From Candidatus Obscuribacterales bacterium (GTDB lineage Bacteria > Cyanobacteriota > Vampirovibrionia > Obscuribacterales > Obscuribacteraceae), in the NCBI GenBank assembly GCA_019744775.1, contig JAIETZ010000001.1:682001-746000 (forward strand): DNA of 64,000 bases. Reading direction: 5' to 3'. Positions 44,483 through 54,813 of this stretch are shown piece after piece (positions within the stretch are counted from its first letter, which is position 1; each line of letters begins with the position of its first letter). Position numbers and translations under genes: made by a program. The notes beneath the pieces were generated by a model that saw only the letters and a list, made by a program, of their open reading frames with translations, had not been told where the DNA came from and did no database searches.

Positions 44483-45579
44483 CCTTCGGCGTCAAGATGC
44501 TAGATCGCTACATTGCCAATGAATTTTGGCAACCATTATTGTTTGGTATCGGCATCGTAACAGGTGTCTGGTTCGGTGCTGAACAGCTCCGCACAATCTT
44601 CAATTTGATCATGAAGTCCGGCGTGCCAATCACAATGGCATTCGAGATCTTAGGCTTGCACATGCCTGCAGTTATCGTCATGACCATCCCAATTGGTGTG
44701 TTGTTGGGAACATTGCTTGTCTTCAACCGCTTATCAGGCGATTCAGAAATTATTGCCTTGCGCACATCAGGTGTTAGCTTCTACCGAATAATGGTCGCTC
44801 CACTTTTGTTTGGATTGATAACAAGCGCTGCCAGCTTCTTCATCAGTGAATTAGTTGTACCGGCTGCCAACCAAACATCCAAGAAGTTGGAATTTTTAGC
44901 ACTCTATAAGAGTGAATTGCCAAAAGGACAAGCCAACTTTACCTACATGGAACGCGGTAAAGATCTCAACCTTGATCGTGTTTTCTATGTGGGCTATTCA
45001 AACGGCAAAGAAATCTACAACGTCATCGTTCTTGATTTCACTAGAGACAAGCTAGTGCAGATTATTGCTGCATCATCCGGTCTCTGGAATAACGGTGAGT
45101 GGCTCTTGAATAAAGGACGGACTTACGTTTTAGGTGGCACGAGTGATATCACTCGCATCATGCGCTTTGACCAATTAACATTGCCTGGCGTTCAAAACGT
45201 ACAAAAGGCCATGGATACCGGCAAAGTTGCGCCTAAGGATATGAATTTGTGGGAGCTTGGCCGTTACATCGACATGCTCAAGCAGTCCAATGCCGTGAGC
45301 AACGACATTTTGGTGCACTACTACCAGAAATTCTCCAATCCGTTAGCCTGTTTAATCGTAGCTCTAGCCGGTGCGCCACTTGGTCTTTTGGCTCGCCGTT
45401 CACGCAACAACATTGGTTTCATCTATTCAGCCGCAATTGTGTTTATTTATTACGTGCTGCAGTCGACATCCGGTGCCATGGGTGAAGCGGGTCGTATCGA
45501 TCCTCTACTTGCCGCCTGGTTGCCTAATATCGTCATCGGCACTTTAGGCGCGGTCATCCTATATTTCAAAGCCAAATAA
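44479..45579 (+). CDS. LptF/LptG family permease
   Basis: A 366-residue permease (YjgP/YjgQ family). Six membrane helices are arranged as three near the N-terminus and three near the C-terminus, with a periplasmic jellyroll between (about 130-265). The opening MLDRYIANEFWQPLLFGIG and the C-terminal FSNPLACLIVALAGAPLGL are family signatures. Only one such gene is present; proteobacteria have two (LptF and LptG). Either it forms a homodimer or the second gene is elsewhere. It ends the lpt operon. Confidence 0.93.
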   Translation: MTFGVKMLDRYIANEFWQPLLFGIGIVTGVWFGAEQLRTIFNLIMKSGVPITMAFEILGLHMPAVIVMTIPIGVLLGTLLVFNRLSGDSEIIALRTSGVSFYRIMVAPLLFGLITSAASFFISELVVPAANQTSKKLEFLALYKSELPKGQANFTYMERGKDLNLDRVFYVGYSNGKEIYNVIVLDFTRDKLVQIIAASSGLWNNGEWLLNKGRTYVLGGTSDITRIMRFDQLTLPGVQNVQKAMDTGKVAPKDMNLWELGRYIDMLKQSNAVSNDILVHYYQKFSNPLACLIVALAGAPLGLLARRSRNNIGFIYSAAIVFIYYVLQSTSGAMGEAGRIDPLLAAWLPNIVIGTLGAVILYFKAK

Positions 45580-45621
45580 CGCCTTCATTGGTGTTAATAC
45601 GAATTGACTAAGCTTAGATAT

Positions 45622-45641
45622 GTTGTAGCCTAGCCTACAAC
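45622..45641 (+). promoter_or_regulatory. Small hairpin after the lpt operon
   Basis: GTTGTAG and CTACAAC form a 7-base stem with the loop CCTAGC. There is no T-run, so termination is uncertain. Confidence 0.4.
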
Positions 45642-45676
45642 TAACCATTTGCACCTGGTCTTCAAGGCAGCATATT

Positions 45677-47023
45677 TTGACCTCGCAAACTCAGACTAGA
45701 AATAATTCGCAGGAATCCCGGCAAAAGTCGCGACTACTTATCGTATTTGCCTTTGCTCTGCTTTTGGCCAGCGTACCTGTTTTGCCTCTGAAATTCCTAG
45801 GCATCCCAGGACCGGATGGCGACCTTAATCTAGCAAGCATAGGTTCCTTGCCGTGGATTCAGAACCTATTTAACAAACCAAAAACAGCCAAACGCGCAGC
45901 AGCAGCAATCGCACCAGCAAAGCCTGCCAGCGAAGTTGAATTGTTGGATCAAGCAGCCAAGCAGTTAGCTGTAGAAATTTCACGTTCACCATCTGACCCG
46001 GCGCTCTACAATCGCCTCGGTCTTATTTACTCAGGACTTGGCGAGCTTGATGCGGCCGAAGCCCAATTCCAAAAAGCAGTTGAATTAGGCAGACAAAAAC
46101 TTGCCAATGCATCAACAACTCTAAAGAGCCAACTGGCGCAAAATAAAAGGCAAGAAGCTTCCGAAACGCTCATTGAACAATCAAGCACTAACGTTGAGCT
46201 GGCAGCCGCACACAGTAATTTGGCACGCATCTACGAAAAACTCGGTGAGCAAGACAAGGTTGTATCCGAACTCAATCAGCTCAATGCACTGACACCGGTT
46301 GCTGAACAAGCAAATATTCACAACAAGTTAACCGCCGGCATGAACGCTTCAACCTCACGCTTGTTTATGAATGCACAGACTCTTATGGCATCAGGATTTC
46401 TCCCTGAGGCAATCAAGAAATATCAACAAGCAGAACTTGTTAGCCCCAATGTGCCAATCATTCATCAACAGCTGGGTCTGGCAAATCTATTGATCCAAAA
46501 CCACGCCGAAGCTGCCCGCGAATTAGAAAAGGCTGCCGGACTCGATCCAAGAAATGCCGACATACACAACAATTTAGGGCTTGCCTATGAAGCGCAGGGC
46601 TACACGGGCAAAGCTCGTCACGAATTTGAAACAGCGCTCAAACTAAAACCCAAACTGGCTACAGCCGCACTAAATCTAGGCAATATCAATTCAGCAGGCG
46701 GACAGTGGTCGGCAGCAGAAACAGCCTACAGAAGAGCAATTGCCGCCGACGCGCATTCAGCTGTAGCGCACAATAATTTGGCGGCCATTTATTCCATGGA
46801 AGGGCGCTACGCCAAAACCATTGAAGAATTCCAAAAGGCCATTGCAATAGAGCCTAAGATGGCATCTGCCCACTATGGTCTAGGTCTTGCTTATTACAAT
46901 AGCGGAAAATATATAGCTTCAATTCCAGAATTCCGTCAGGCAGCCGCCTTGAACCCCAGCTTGAGCGATGCTCAGGCTAAAATAGATGCGGCAGTTAGAA
47001 AGTCCGGACAGAACTCGCTTTAA
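45677..47023 (+). CDS. TPR protein with N-terminal membrane anchor
   Basis: A 448-residue protein from a TTG start. One hydrophobic segment (about 21-42) is followed by TPR blocks (about 95-160 and 175-445), with the LxxAxxxxGxxxxA pattern in most units (for example NNLGLAYEAQGYTGKARHEFE and AHYGLGLAYYNSGKY). This gives about nine repeats. Its ochre stop overlaps the aroK start by one base. It may scaffold an envelope or assembly process. Confidence 0.8.
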   Translation: MTSQTQTRNNSQESRQKSRLLIVFAFALLLASVPVLPLKFLGIPGPDGDLNLASIGSLPWIQNLFNKPKTAKRAAAAIAPAKPASEVELLDQAAKQLAVEISRSPSDPALYNRLGLIYSGLGELDAAEAQFQKAVELGRQKLANASTTLKSQLAQNKRQEASETLIEQSSTNVELAAAHSNLARIYEKLGEQDKVVSELNQLNALTPVAEQANIHNKLTAGMNASTSRLFMNAQTLMASGFLPEAIKKYQQAELVSPNVPIIHQQLGLANLLIQNHAEAARELEKAAGLDPRNADIHNNLGLAYEAQGYTGKARHEFETALKLKPKLATAALNLGNINSAGGQWSAAETAYRRAIAADAHSAVAHNNLAAIYSMEGRYAKTIEEFQKAIAIEPKMASAHYGLGLAYYNSGKYIASIPEFRQAAALNPSLSDAQAKIDAAVRKSGQNSL

Positions 47024-47580
47024 TGAAAAACATCGTCCTTATAGGTCCACCTGGCGCAGGAAAGACAAGCTGCGGCAAAATTCTTGCCGAACTTTTGAAC
47101 AGGTCGTTTTATGACACAGATGCGCTTATTGAAAGGCAAGCCGGAAAAAGCGTCAGGGAAATTTTCAGCCAGGATGGTGAGGAGCATTTCCGACAACTTG
47201 AGACGAATCTGCTCGACACCCTGATTAATGAGCCGGCAAAGATTTTGCCGTCAGTCAAAACCTTTGTGCTTTCCACAGGTGGCGGCACGCCAATTCGGGC
47301 AGGCAATTTTGCCAAACTTAACAAGATCGGCGATGTTATCCTCGTCGAGGCCGGCTTAGACGCTCTAACAGAAAGGGTCTGCCAAGTAAGCGGCAGCCGT
47401 CCATTATTATCCGACAGTTCGGCAGACACCCCTCAAACAGCAGCCAGGATGCGATTGACGCAGCTTCTAGCTGACCGAAACCCGATTTATCAGCAAGCTG
47501 GTTACAAGATTGATACAACTCAATTGAGCCCGCAGGCAACAGCCCTTAGAGTAATTGACCTTCTCAAGCTAGATGCCTGA
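47023..47580 (+). CDS. aroK: Shikimate kinase
   Basis: A 185-residue kinase that phosphorylates shikimate in aromatic amino-acid synthesis. P-loop GPPGAGKTS (8-16), shikimate-binding D32 and R58-like residues (DTDALIERQAGKSVREIF, GEEHFRQLE), and the loop STGGGTPIR are present. The lid ends with RPLL and RNPIYQQ. Its ATG overlaps the preceding stop. aroQ lies one gene downstream, so part of the shikimate pathway is clustered here. Confidence 0.96.
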   Translation: MKNIVLIGPPGAGKTSCGKILAELLNRSFYDTDALIERQAGKSVREIFSQDGEEHFRQLETNLLDTLINEPAKILPSVKTFVLSTGGGTPIRAGNFAKLNKIGDVILVEAGLDALTERVCQVSGSRPLLSDSSADTPQTAARMRLTQLLADRNPIYQQAGYKIDTTQLSPQATALRVIDLLKLDA

Positions 47581-47640
47581 AAAATCCGGGCATAATACAA
47601 TGACGTAGGTTGTTTTTCCATTGGTGGGAAAGGAGTGCAT

Positions 47641-48252
47641 GTGTCAGTTTCGCGTGATGAACTGATGTACCTTCAATCCCAGCTGGAAGGTCTAGAGTCA
47701 ATTTTCCTGGAGCTCATGCCGTTTGGCATTGGGCTCAAGCGCCATGACGTCCAAGAGTTTTATAACAAGCGCCTGGATCATGCAACCAAACCAACTGCCT
47801 GCGTTGCTGAAGGAGAACTTAGACGCCAGTTCAACACCAAAGCCAATCAGGTACGCAACCTTGTCGACAGCGCTGAATCATTAGGTGATGTGACCAACAA
47901 ACTCAATCTCATTCGCGCAGCAGCCAGTTTGCCCGACGATCGCAAACAACCACTTAAGGGCGGTGTCGGTGACTTCTGTCAAAAACTTATCAATGAAGAA
48001 ACAGCCGATATGGCTGTGCTGGACTCCATACTAAACAATAATGAAATTGGTTCAGTAGAAGCACGTGTCTTACTAGCATCGGCAATGTTTTTAATTACTG
48101 ATGAAGTAAACTGCAATGGCGGCAAGATGCCCGTGGCAGACTTGCTCAATAAGTTGCTGGACAGAACATCCAAAAATCTTTTATCACGCAATGATCCATT
48201 TTTGGTGGAAGCACAGTGTGCGGTAGAAGCTCTGCAAGACGAGGAATCATAA
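47641..48252 (+). CDS. Unknown helical protein between aroK and aroQ
   Basis: About 203 residues from the GTG at 47641, which follows AAAGGAG at a good distance. An in-frame GTG six bases earlier would overlap that site. It is mainly helical ([20 protein letters not shown] and [14 protein letters not shown]) and lacks membrane segments. It ends one base before aroQ. It could be an accessory of the shikimate cluster or a bystander. No family recognised. Confidence 0.65.
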   Translation: MSVSRDELMYLQSQLEGLESIFLELMPFGIGLKRHDVQEFYNKRLDHATKPTACVAEGELRRQFNTKANQVRNLVDSAESLGDVTNKLNLIRAAASLPDDRKQPLKGGVGDFCQKLINEETADMAVLDSILNNNEIGSVEARVLLASAMFLITDEVNCNGGKMPVADLLNKLLDRTSKNLLSRNDPFLVEAQCAVEALQDEES

Positions 48253-48253
48253 G

Positions 48254-48697
48254 ATGAAAATACTCGTCATCAATGGACCCAATATCAACATGCTCGGCGT
48301 GCGCGAAACTGCTGTTTACGGGCGCCTTGTTTGGTCGCAGATAGAAGACAAATTAAAGCGTCTAGCAGATGAACAAGGAATAGACATTCAGATTGTTCAA
48401 TCCAATCATGAAGGCGCATTGATCGATACTATTCAGGACGCACCAGGAAAAGGCTTTCAGGGCATCCTCATTAATCCCGCCGGCTATGGTCATACATCCA
48501 TCGCTCTAAGAGATGCACTGTTGGCTGTGAATCTTCCCTTTATCGAAGTGCATATTTCCAATATTTTTGCTCGTGAAGAATTTCGCCACAAGACTTACAT
48601 CTCAGATATAGCTAAAGGTGTCGTCGTCGGACTGGGCGCCGATAGTTATTTGCTTGGACTGCGCGGACTAAAAGACATCCTTAGTCATAAGCCTTAG
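48254..48697 (+). CDS. aroQ: 3-dehydroquinate dehydratase, type II
   Basis: A 147-residue enzyme of the shikimate pathway. It has GPNINMLG (8-15), the catalytic Tyr22 in AVYG, the substrate loop [16 protein letters not shown] and the closing [18 protein letters not shown]. The type II fold forms a dodecamer. Its start is one base after the preceding gene. Its 3' end overlaps the convergent 48668 gene by 30 bases. Confidence 0.95.
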   Translation: MKILVINGPNINMLGVRETAVYGRLVWSQIEDKLKRLADEQGIDIQIVQSNHEGALIDTIQDAPGKGFQGILINPAGYGHTSIALRDALLAVNLPFIEVHISNIFAREEFRHKTYISDIAKGVVVGLGADSYLLGLRGLKDILSHKP

Positions 48698-50197
48698 ACT
48701 ACTTGCATTTTTCGGCGGAAACTCTTTATCCAGTCTCTTGTCACGCTCTGTTCTGTAAATGGGCTCGCCGGTCTTTGTATTTGTCTTAGGTGGAGTATTA
48801 TCAATAAAGGCTTGTATGGCCATGCATTCGCCTTCAACATCTTCCGGAATGTTTGCCACGTTAGCCTTGCGCAAATAAGACTCACATCCACCCCAGCCAT
48901 ATTGATTGGCAACGTCTGCAACTTGAGCAATGAAGCGTGTTGAGTGGTGGGCATATTTATCCGCTAAGATGATTGCTCGACGAACATTGTTGCGTACAAG
49001 TTCGTCTTGGACGTGACAGAAAAGGTCGTCACGCAGTGCTTCCTTTAAGCACCTCATCATATCTTTTGCTTCGTCAGTATCATCTGTAAACGGATACTCA
49101 CGCACTGATTTTTCATCCAAGAGAGTCTGGCTATGAACGCCGAAAATTCTCTCGAAACGATTGGGTTCAACCGCAGGTCCGAATTTGACAGGCGGATCTT
49201 GAAGATTAGATTCAGCGGCTTTTCTCCAGCCTTTGAAGAGTTCCGGTAATTGTCCTTCTCGCTCAGCTTCAGAGGCGTCAAACCAAGCTTTAAGCAGTTT
49301 GGGTAATTCACCCTTTTTCTGATTCCACTGAGCAATACCTACCGAAATTCCGTAACCGTTATCGTTAAGCGCGATAGTGGTGTAGCCGCCCTCATTTCTG
49401 CTGATTAGCTTCTTCACGCGGTCAATAAATTTGGCACGTTGATCATCAGGCATCTGATCCACGCGATCATACTCACCGCATTGTCTTCCTTCAGCAGAAT
49501 CAAATAGATGCCATTGTGGTTTTTCCCAAATATGTATCCTTGCATCTACTTTTGGTAGTTTTGGCCATTCAGTTATGTCAGTTGAAACATTGGTCTCATC
49601 AGTGTTTGGTTCAGAAAATACTGCCGACAGAATACGTTTTTGAGGATCCTGCGTGCATTCATCGAGCGGCAAATCTACAGACCAATTTGCTTGGACATAG
49701 GAGATAAGTTGCCTGAGTGCCGCCTTTTGCTTCTCACTGTAAGCATTGCCTTCACCCAAAGAGCCATTCATCATCTCAATCGACAGCACTGAGTCACTGT
49801 CAGTCATTTTTTTAGAGGGGTCTCGAATTTCTTTTATCGTCCCGTCAGAGTCAATGCGAAAGTTTGCCGGAATACTGTCCTTACAGTTAGAAGACTCCCT
49901 GATTACCAGGCTTTTCACTTCGTCTTTTGCCCGTTCTAGAGGCTGCTCAAGACGTTCCGAGAGGTCGAATACGCCGGCAGCGCCAAGTTCAGCACAATCA
50001 ACTGATCGGCTGTCACAAAGATAAAATGCCTCCGGAGCAGTCACCGGTCCTGGTTTTGACTTGCCGCAAGACAATTCTTTGCTGCATGCATGCATATCGC
50101 CGGCAAGCTCCGCAAAGCCCGGCAAATGCCTCTCCGTGACGCTTTCAGGCATCCGGACTGCTAATTCTATGCTGTCAAAATCGCGATTTGTGGGCAT
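48668..50197 (-). CDS. Lysozyme-like protein (1), no signal peptide
   Basis: A 509-residue protein. Residues 1-255 have no recognised fold, and part of this region is acidic and polar. Around 265-310 a muramidase-like segment appears: [39 protein letters not shown], with a Glu in a place suited to catalysis. The C-terminal part is helical ([20 protein letters not shown] and [16 protein letters not shown]), which fits this muramidase family. No signal peptide or membrane helix is seen, so how it reaches the wall is open. Its neighbours (50329 and 51773) are similar in kind. Confidence 0.6.
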   Translation of the reverse strand: MPTNRDFDSIELAVRMPESVTERHLPGFAELAGDMHACSKELSCGKSKPGPVTAPEAFYLCDSRSVDCAELGAAGVFDLSERLEQPLERAKDEVKSLVIRESSNCKDSIPANFRIDSDGTIKEIRDPSKKMTDSDSVLSIEMMNGSLGEGNAYSEKQKAALRQLISYVQANWSVDLPLDECTQDPQKRILSAVFSEPNTDETNVSTDITEWPKLPKVDARIHIWEKPQWHLFDSAEGRQCGEYDRVDQMPDDQRAKFIDRVKKLISRNEGGYTTIALNDNGYGISVGIAQWNQKKGELPKLLKAWFDASEAEREGQLPELFKGWRKAAESNLQDPPVKFGPAVEPNRFERIFGVHSQTLLDEKSVREYPFTDDTDEAKDMMRCLKEALRDDLFCHVQDELVRNNVRRAIILADKYAHHSTRFIAQVADVANQYGWGGCESYLRKANVANIPEDVEGECMAIQAFIDNTPPKTNTKTGEPIYRTERDKRLDKEFPPKNASSLRLMTKDVF

Positions 50198-50328
50198 ATA
50201 TTCAGGTGGAGGGGTTACAAATGCCTATATTGGCTTAAATGGAGATTAATTAAGATGGGAAAATCCGCATGATTTTTCGTATTTTCCCCAGGGTAAAAAT
50301 GCCCATCTCTAACTAGAATTGCAAGACT

Positions 50329-51765
50329 ATGGTAGCCAACTCAGACAAACCGCTAAACGCCAAAGACCAAGCCGAGCACTTGCTGGACAAACAGCATGAC
50401 CACTCGGTGCTTTCGCGCGACATTCATCATGCATCGTTCAAAGAACAGCAAGAAAACCAGAAGGCGGCCCTGAAGGCGAATGAAGTTTTGGAAAAGCCGA
50501 AAGCCAAAGGTGTTGATCTAAGCGAAGCGCAAGTCGATCAATACGGTCATGTTATTAGCGGCAAGATAAAGCTGCCTGGCGGCGACAGTTATGAGAGCAC
50601 CGATGGCGGAAAGACCTGGCAGTGGCATACCATGAAAAACGGTGAGCCACGTACCTACAAAATAGTGGGCATGAAAGACGCTGTAATGGATACAGACGGC
50701 AAATTCACCATGCGCTTTGCCGATGGCAGAAGACACGAAATAGACAAAAACGGCAAATTCACCTCCTTTGATGACACAGTGAGAATAGTTTACAAAGACG
50801 GGCGTCCTGCTGAATATTTCAACAGAGATGAAGTAGCCAATACTGTACCTGCCGGTGCAATACGTGAAGACAGACATCACGATGCCGAAGGTTTCATCAC
50901 CAAGATTGATGCAACCAACGACGCAGGACAACTTGTTACCAGAACCACTTTTAGCTACGACGAAAACGATCAACTAAACGGCATGCGCGAAGAAGACATG
51001 CTGACTCATCAAGTAAAACTGCGCCAGAAAAAAGACGGCGAATGGTTCTACGTCGATGAACAAGGGAACACTCTTGAATCGTCAGATGAAAATGGTCAAA
51101 GAAGTGCTTCCCGCATCCCAATGGATTTTCAACTCAATCAACAAACTGGAGAGTTGGAAGCCAGACACTCCAACGATTGGGATCTAGACCTCGCCAGCGG
51201 CAAGAAAAAAGGTTGGCTATCTGCAAAATTTGAAGCAAATGGTGATCCTGGCAAAATCAATATGGATCCCAACAGAGCCAGCGGCTGGGATTATGGTCCA
51301 TGGCAAATGAATCAGGGTGCCGGAACTCCTCAGAGATTTACTGAGTGGACAAAGAAACACGCCCCGGACGTTTACGAAAAACTAGGACCTCACACAAGCT
51401 CCGTGGGACAAGGAACCAATGGCGAATTTGGTCAAGCCTGGAAAGAAGTGGCTGCCAGCGACCATGACCGATTCCTTGAACTACAAAGACAGTTTATGTT
51501 GCAGAGCTACTTGGGTCCACTGCTGTCAGGATTTGGCAGCCGTCTAAGAGACAACGAGATTTTGCAGGAGCACGCCTACGCCATGGCAGTGCAGTTTGGA
51601 CCACAAGGCGCTAGTCGCTTAATGAGACGTGCAGGTGCTCTAGACTCAAGCATCTCCGATGTGGAATACACAAAGAATCTAGTTGCCGAAGCTTCATCGG
51701 CTTATTCCAAGAACAGCAGCCGCTATAGAAAAGAAGGACAAATCGTCATCGACAAATTGACGTAG
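50329..51765 (+). CDS. Lysozyme-like protein (2) with YD-like N-terminus
   Basis: A 478-residue protein. The N-terminal half (60-290) is made of short beta units of YD-like character (DGKFTMRFADGRRHEIDKNG, VRIVYKDGRPAEYF and TTFSYDENDQLNGMREED). The C-terminal half (about 300-478) looks like a phage/VgrG-associated muramidase: LSAKFEANGDPGKIN, GWDYGPWQMNQG, FGQAWKEVAA and LQRQFMLQSYLGPLL. The Glu in KFEANG is the candidate catalytic residue. No signal peptide is visible. It diverges from the 48668 gene. Confidence 0.65.
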   Translation: MVANSDKPLNAKDQAEHLLDKQHDHSVLSRDIHHASFKEQQENQKAALKANEVLEKPKAKGVDLSEAQVDQYGHVISGKIKLPGGDSYESTDGGKTWQWHTMKNGEPRTYKIVGMKDAVMDTDGKFTMRFADGRRHEIDKNGKFTSFDDTVRIVYKDGRPAEYFNRDEVANTVPAGAIREDRHHDAEGFITKIDATNDAGQLVTRTTFSYDENDQLNGMREEDMLTHQVKLRQKKDGEWFYVDEQGNTLESSDENGQRSASRIPMDFQLNQQTGELEARHSNDWDLDLASGKKKGWLSAKFEANGDPGKINMDPNRASGWDYGPWQMNQGAGTPQRFTEWTKKHAPDVYEKLGPHTSSVGQGTNGEFGQAWKEVAASDHDRFLELQRQFMLQSYLGPLLSGFGSRLRDNEILQEHAYAMAVQFGPQGASRLMRRAGALDSSISDVEYTKNLVAEASSAYSKNSSRYRKEGQIVIDKLT

Positions 51766-51772
51766 TCTTAAC

Positions 51773-52648
51773 TTATAGCTTTTTGTAAGAGACTTCTACG
51801 ACACCAGTTCGAATCATGTCGATTTTGCGTGCTGCCCCTTCTGAAAGATCAATTACACGATTACCGTGATAAGGTCCTCTATCGGTAATAGTCACAACAG
51901 TGCTCTTGCCATTTTTCAAATTGGTAACTTCCAGCTTGGTACCAAACGGTAGCGTTTTATGAGCTGCTGTCGCCCCGTCCTTATCAAATCGTTTGCCGGA
52001 AGAGGTTAGACGACCATGAAACTTTCCACCGTACCAGGAGGCTTTTCCCGTGTGGGCTTCTTCGACAACATGATTGGGACCATGGTTCAACTCGACATTA
52101 GGCAATGACACACTTGCTTTGTCGAGCTGAGTCTCGCTAACATGTTTGAGATCTTTTGCAGCCCCGCTCTTGTCAGGTTGATCTTTGTCGTGTTTTTGGG
52201 CCTTCAAAGTCGGATCATGATATTCACCGCTAGCTGAAAGACTCTTTTTAACGCCACCAATTGTCCAGGTAAGATTTTTGTCTTCGTCGATTTTGACATT
52301 GGACATCTCAACATTTTTGCCAATCAGTTTTCCTTGATAGCTTATGTTCCAATGCTTCTTATCTTTGCGTGTCCAGATTTGACCATCTGCGTGCACGATT
52401 TTCGAAATCGCGCCATTTTTCATTTCCCAACTACGTTGGCGACCGTCATTGTAGATAGCCACGTTGGGCAAAATGTCTTGCATAGCAGAAACATCTTTGT
52501 TCGCCCGAGAAGTGTTTAGATCTTGAAGGTAGAGCTTATATTGATCTTCGGCCGAGCCTAAAAGCGAAGCAGTCTGGCTATATGCAATGCCATCAGTACT
52601 TATATGCTTTTGGTTTCCGGCATCACTGCCGGAGTATCTATGACCCAT
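51773..52648 (-). CDS. RlpA-like double-psi beta-barrel protein, no signal peptide
   Basis: A 291-residue protein. The N-terminal 110 residues include a short module like that of the 50329 protein ([18 protein letters not shown] and [18 protein letters not shown]). The C-terminal 95 residues are an RlpA-type barrel: [35 protein letters not shown] and TITDRGPY, with the conserved His and Asp positions of lytic transglycosylases. RlpA enzymes normally carry an export signal; none is seen here. It converges on the 50329 gene with seven bases between stops. Confidence 0.8.
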   Translation of the reverse strand: MGHRYSGSDAGNQKHISTDGIAYSQTASLLGSAEDQYKLYLQDLNTSRANKDVSAMQDILPNVAIYNDGRQRSWEMKNGAISKIVHADGQIWTRKDKKHWNISYQGKLIGKNVEMSNVKIDEDKNLTWTIGGVKKSLSASGEYHDPTLKAQKHDKDQPDKSGAAKDLKHVSETQLDKASVSLPNVELNHGPNHVVEEAHTGKASWYGGKFHGRLTSSGKRFDKDGATAAHKTLPFGTKLEVTNLKNGKSTVVTITDRGPYHGNRVIDLSEGAARKIDMIRTGVVEVSYKKL

Positions 52649-52851
52649 TAATGTTTCCGATTAGTAAGGGGCTGCCACGCCTGAAATTCAGCGTAGGCAG
52701 GAGTATAAGGGTGGTTTTAACCCATGTCAAGATGAAAACCCATTAAAAATGCCAGCGAAAATCCCCAAAACCAGCTAAAATCGGCAATTGTCGCCATTTT
52801 GGTGGCCGTTCCTTAGGGTTTTAGACCCTGTTTTTACGAGAAAGAGAAACC

Positions 52852-53667
52852 ATGTCGCTTAATGCCAAATTTGCCCTCAGCGCCCTGGCAGCAGCCTTAA
52901 TTCTAAATATCCCGGTTGCAGCTCAAGAGAGCGCCAAGCCAACAGCTGCCCCTGCGCCGGAAGCAGAAGCCTCCACCGCTGAACCGGGCAAGAAAAAGCG
53001 CTACAACGCAATGGCAATTAAGCATTACAATCGCGGCGTAGAGCTTCACCAAACCGGTTTTCTCAATCAAGCCGTCGAAGAGTACAAAGCGGCAATCGAA
53101 TCCGACCCAACTCTACTTGAGGCTTACACCAACCTCGGTCTTATATATTCATTTCAACGCAGTTATGCAAAAGCAATTGAGGCTTTCAACAAAGCTCTTG
53201 AGTTAAAGTCTAAAGATACAACTGCACTAAATGGCTTAGCGACAGTTCTCTATGCACGCGGTCGCGTTGACGAAGCAATGGCAAAATGGAAAGAAGCAAT
53301 AGATATAAATCCACGTTTTGCATCTGCTTACTGCAATATGGGCACAGCATTAGAAAACGAAAAGGACTACAGCAAAGCACTTGGTTGTTTTGTCAAAGCC
53401 TTGAGAATAAATCCAAAGATGGCAGATGCGTACTATTCCATCGGCAACATCTATTACAAAGACAAGCATCCGGCGCAAGCTTACTTATTCCTATCAAAAG
53501 CAATAGTGCTTTCTCCTGAAGCGGAGTTTGTACGCGAAGCCAAACATCAAATTTCCACTATAGATGGACAATTAGGCAAAGATGAGCCGGCAATTTCCCC
53601 TGACCTGAGAATGAATTTGATTCCGCCGCAGGAACAACAACAAAATCAGCAGAACCAACAGAATTAA
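52852..53667 (+). CDS. Exported TPR protein
   Basis: A 271-residue protein with a signal peptide (about 1-24, ending PVAAQ) and an Ala/Pro-rich linker. About five TPRs follow between residues 55 and 235 (AVEEYKAAIESDPTLLEAYTNLG and AYYSIGNIYYKDKHPAQAYLFL). The C-terminal QQN-rich tail is low complexity. AGAAAGAG precedes the ATG. The next gene begins five bases after its stop. Confidence 0.8.
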   Translation: MSLNAKFALSALAAALILNIPVAAQESAKPTAAPAPEAEASTAEPGKKKRYNAMAIKHYNRGVELHQTGFLNQAVEEYKAAIESDPTLLEAYTNLGLIYSFQRSYAKAIEAFNKALELKSKDTTALNGLATVLYARGRVDEAMAKWKEAIDINPRFASAYCNMGTALENEKDYSKALGCFVKALRINPKMADAYYSIGNIYYKDKHPAQAYLFLSKAIVLSPEAEFVREAKHQISTIDGQLGKDEPAISPDLRMNLIPPQEQQQNQQNQQN

Positions 53668-53672
53668 GCTCC

Positions 53673-54245
53673 ATGAGCAGCAAAGAAACAGACGCAAGAG
53701 CAGCCGCCATCGCTAAAATAATTGACGGTCGCAGAGTTGAGGACAACCGTCCGTTAGAAGTATGCGTTAAAGGTTCCGTCCTTGGTTTCCCTGCATCAAT
53801 TGAAGCAATCAATGCAAACTGGCCGTTTGGTGTCACATACAACTTAGACACAAAAATTGTCATTGATCCGGGAAAGCAACAAGGCAATGTACCTCTGAAA
53901 ATGACCATCACACCGAGATCGGTGAAGGGAATTGCATCAGTTTTTGCTCGCCTGTTTTTGTTTGAAGCAAAAGGTATGCCTGTAGGCGACAAGCGTTTTG
54001 AATCGCGCTACATCATAAGCTACAACAATGTGCGCCTGGCAGAACGGTTTGGCCGTTATCCAGGAGTGTTTGAAAACATCGTCAAACTAGAACAATTTTG
54101 CAAATTCAGCGAACTGCACATTTTGTCGGACGCCGGCATTTCATTAAACCAGCCACGGGCTTTCAACAGTCTTGACCTCGATATATGCCGTGAGACCTTC
54201 CGAATCATGGGTGAACTCGGGCAGGTGCTCTTTGATGCCTTCTAG
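53673..54245 (+). CDS. Unknown protein, co-transcribed with a TPR gene
   Basis: A 190-residue soluble protein. There is no hydrophobic segment and no catalytic motif that I recognise. A mixed alpha/beta core is suggested (LEVCVKGSVLGFPASIEAIN, WPFGVTYNLDTKIVI and SRYIISYNNVRLAERFGRYPG). It starts five bases after the TPR gene stop and precedes the IscA-type gene by 124 bases. Family not recognised. Confidence 0.6.
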   Translation: MSSKETDARAAAIAKIIDGRRVEDNRPLEVCVKGSVLGFPASIEAINANWPFGVTYNLDTKIVIDPGKQQGNVPLKMTITPRSVKGIASVFARLFLFEAKGMPVGDKRFESRYIISYNNVRLAERFGRYPGVFENIVKLEQFCKFSELHILSDAGISLNQPRAFNSLDLDICRETFRIMGELGQVLFDAF

Positions 54246-54369
54246 CCGGCCTCTGAGACGTTGGCAATTGTTAAGGAATACAGGCAATTTAGATATATAA
54301 TGATATAAAAAAGTAGGATAAATAACGTAGCTCTCATTAGGGCGCGTCTCTTTTACAAGGAACATAGCC

Positions 54370-54714
54370 ATGACAGAAACAACTGCCAACACAGAAGTCG
54401 TAAGCATCACCGAAAACGCAGCCCAAGAAGTTAAAAAGCTGTTGGCCAACGAGCCTGGCATGACCGGTCTACGCGTCGGCGTACGCGGCGGCGGTTGCTC
54501 CGGATTCTCCTATGGTCTGGGTTTTGACAATCAGCGTGACGGCGATCAAATAACAGAGCTTCACGGCGTCAAAGTATTCATCGACCCGAAAAGCGCCATT
54601 TACCTAAAGGGTGCTGTAGTTGATTTTGAAGCCGGCTTGGAAGGCAAAGGCTTCACCATCAAAAATCCACAAGCTAAAAGCTCTTGCGGATGCGGCGAAT
54701 CCTTCACCGTTTAA
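54370..54714 (+). CDS. IscA/ErpA-type iron-sulfur assembly protein
   Basis: A 114-residue A-type Fe-S carrier. It has the three conserved cysteines: Cys43 in GGGCSGFSYG, and Cys106 and Cys108 in SCGCGESF. It passes clusters to target enzymes. AAGGAAC lies upstream of the ATG. A strong terminator follows 20 bases after the stop, so the gene ends its transcript. Confidence 0.95.
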   Translation: MTETTANTEVVSITENAAQEVKKLLANEPGMTGLRVGVRGGGCSGFSYGLGFDNQRDGDQITELHGVKVFIDPKSAIYLKGAVVDFEAGLEGKGFTIKNPQAKSSCGCGESFTV

Positions 54715-54733
54715 TTAGGCGGTAATGCATCTG

Positions 54734-54761
54734 AAAACAGGCGCGGTTACGCGCCTGTTTT
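54734..54761 (+). terminator. Rho-independent terminator
   Basis: A perfect 12-base stem, AAAACAGGCGCG/CGCGCCTGTTTT, with a GTTA loop and a following T-rich run (TTTTGCTTT). It follows the IscA-type gene. Confidence 0.93.
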
Positions 54762-54813
54762 GCTTTAATGACATTAAGAGTAGTGACTGGTCAAGAGCGT
54801 AGACTAATACATC

